The notes under the pieces: generated by a model
What the model saw: only the letters and a program-made list of their open reading frames with translations
The model's database searches: none
Told to the model about the DNA's origin: nothing
Position numbers and translations under genes: made by a program
NCBI GenBank assembly: GCA_031119595.1
Contig: JAVHXX010000287.1
Span: 1 to 6,047, forward strand
Origin: Patulibacter sp.
Lineage (GTDB): Bacteria; Actinomycetota; Thermoleophilia; Solirubrobacterales; Solirubrobacteraceae
DNA: 6,047 nt
Reading direction: 5' to 3'
Shown: positions 5,555-6,047 of the stretch, piece by piece
Position numbering within the stretch: position 1 is the stretch's first letter
How the letters are laid out: each line of letters begins with the position of its first letter

Positions 5555-5965
5555 GTGTCCTCTCAGCTAACGCAACCGTCCACTGCGCCCGCGCGATCCA
5601 CGACACGCTCCCGTGCTCCGCGCGCACGCACCATCAGTCTCGAGACGCAGTCCGCCTACAAGGTCGGGCTCGCTGTCGTGATGGGCGCCGCGACCCTCGC
5701 GGTCCGCAACCCGATCGGGGTCGCTGCGCTGCTCATGCTCGCCGCGGCGGTCATCGCCGGGTACTCGCTCGTCGTGCTCGCCGCCGATGCCCGCACCGCC
5801 AGCACGCTGCGTGTGCGCGACTTCGCCTTCACCGACGGCGCCATCGCCGCGGCGCTGGCCCTGCTCGCGCTCGTCTCGGCCGCCGCGCACGACGACAACG
5901 CCGCGGTCATCGCCGGCTCGTCCGCGATCGTGCTCGCCGCCCTGCGGCTGCGCACCCGCTACTAG
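5555..5965 (+). CDS. Small integral membrane protein of unknown function
   Basis: A 136-residue protein from the GTG at 5555. The first 33 residues are Ser/Thr/Arg/Pro-rich and basic (RSTTRSRAPRARTISLE). Hydrophobic stretches follow at about 36-50, 53-77, 95-111 and 116-130, separated by charged turns (VRNP, DARTASTLRVRDF, HDDN), and the tail is RLRTRY. This suggests three or four membrane helices with the basic N-terminus and C-terminus probably cytoplasmic. I recognise no family motif. Codon use from about residue 30 has strong G/C third positions like the other genes; the first 30 codons are less biased, so they may overlap promoter sequence. The only later starts are GTG 5678 and ATG 5681, which would cut the first helix; a TTG at 5525 is an alternative upstream start. 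No Shine-Dalgarno is visible. It is transcribed divergently from tlyA across the region with three CRP-like boxes. Confidence 0.7.
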   Translation: MSSQLTQPSTAPARSTTRSRAPRARTISLETQSAYKVGLAVVMGAATLAVRNPIGVAALLMLAAAVIAGYSLVVLAADARTASTLRVRDFAFTDGAIAAALALLALVSAAAHDDNAAVIAGSSAIVLAALRLRTRY

Positions 5966-5971
5966 GCCGTC

Positions 5972-5987
5972 GCCCGCGGCGGCGGGC
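5972..5987 (+). terminator. GC-rich hairpin after the membrane-protein gene
   Basis: A perfect 6-bp stem GCCCGC / GCGGGC around the loop GGCG, starting 6 bases after the TAG at 5963-5965. There is no following T run, so it is at best an actinobacterial-type stem terminator. In DNA this GC-rich, such a stem can arise by chance. The remaining bases to 6047 show no gene I can support. Confidence 0.3.
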
Positions 5988-6047
5988 CGCGCGCGTTCCG
6001 ACCAGAACTGCGGCCCCGGCATCACCGGGCTCCGCGCGACCCGGCGC

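Noticed and set aside
5567..6025. Minus-strand open frame opposite the membrane-protein gene (152 codons)
   Set aside because: Gly/Arg/Glu/Asp-rich shadow with no hydrophobic core. The plus-strand reading has coherent membrane helices and strong third-position G/C.
1..6047. Defence system, mobile element, CRISPR array or biosynthetic cluster
   Set aside because: No transposase, integrase, terminal repeats, repeat-spacer pattern or toxin-antitoxin pair is visible. Coding content is housekeeping apart from two unidentified frames.

Overview
The window is one very GC-rich stretch (roughly 70% G+C by eye, with strong G/C preference at third codon positions) from a bacterial chromosome. The block tlyA - nadK - recN - pyrG, read on the minus strand, is the conserved actinobacterial arrangement, and the candidate LexA box before recN is of the Gram-positive/actinobacterial type. 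I infer an actinomycetote. Because recN is followed directly by pyrG, without the steA and mctB genes found there in mycobacteria, an early-branching class such as Acidimicrobiia is possible, but the sequence alone does not prove it. This is mostly housekeeping chromosome. I see no insertion sequence, phage gene, CRISPR array, tRNA or rRNA.

Layout, right to left as transcribed. tlyA (5394 to 4603) encodes a 2'-O-rRNA methyltransferase. nadK (4569 to 3697) follows after 33 bases and encodes NAD kinase. A 108-base gap then holds a candidate SOS box and a -10-like hexamer. recN (3588 to 1894) encodes an SMC-like DNA-repair ATPase, and pyrG (1877 to 207) encodes CTP synthase only 16 bases downstream. 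A further frame opens 7 bases after the pyrG stop (199 to the left edge) and runs out of the window. I cannot name it.

On the right, a 160-base divergent intergenic region (5395-5554) separates tlyA from a rightward gene for a small unknown membrane protein (5555-5965). This region is the most unusual part of the window. It has three TGTGN-N6-TCACC boxes, similar to CRP-family operators, spaced exactly 42 bp apart (about four helical turns). The last 82 bases hold one GC-rich hairpin and no gene I can support.

The genes link translation (TlyA), cofactor supply (NadK), DNA repair (RecN) and pyrimidine nucleotide supply (PyrG). The regulatory elements suggest two control points: a possible CRP/FNR-type input on the divergent promoters, and a possible LexA input on recN that may carry through into pyrG.
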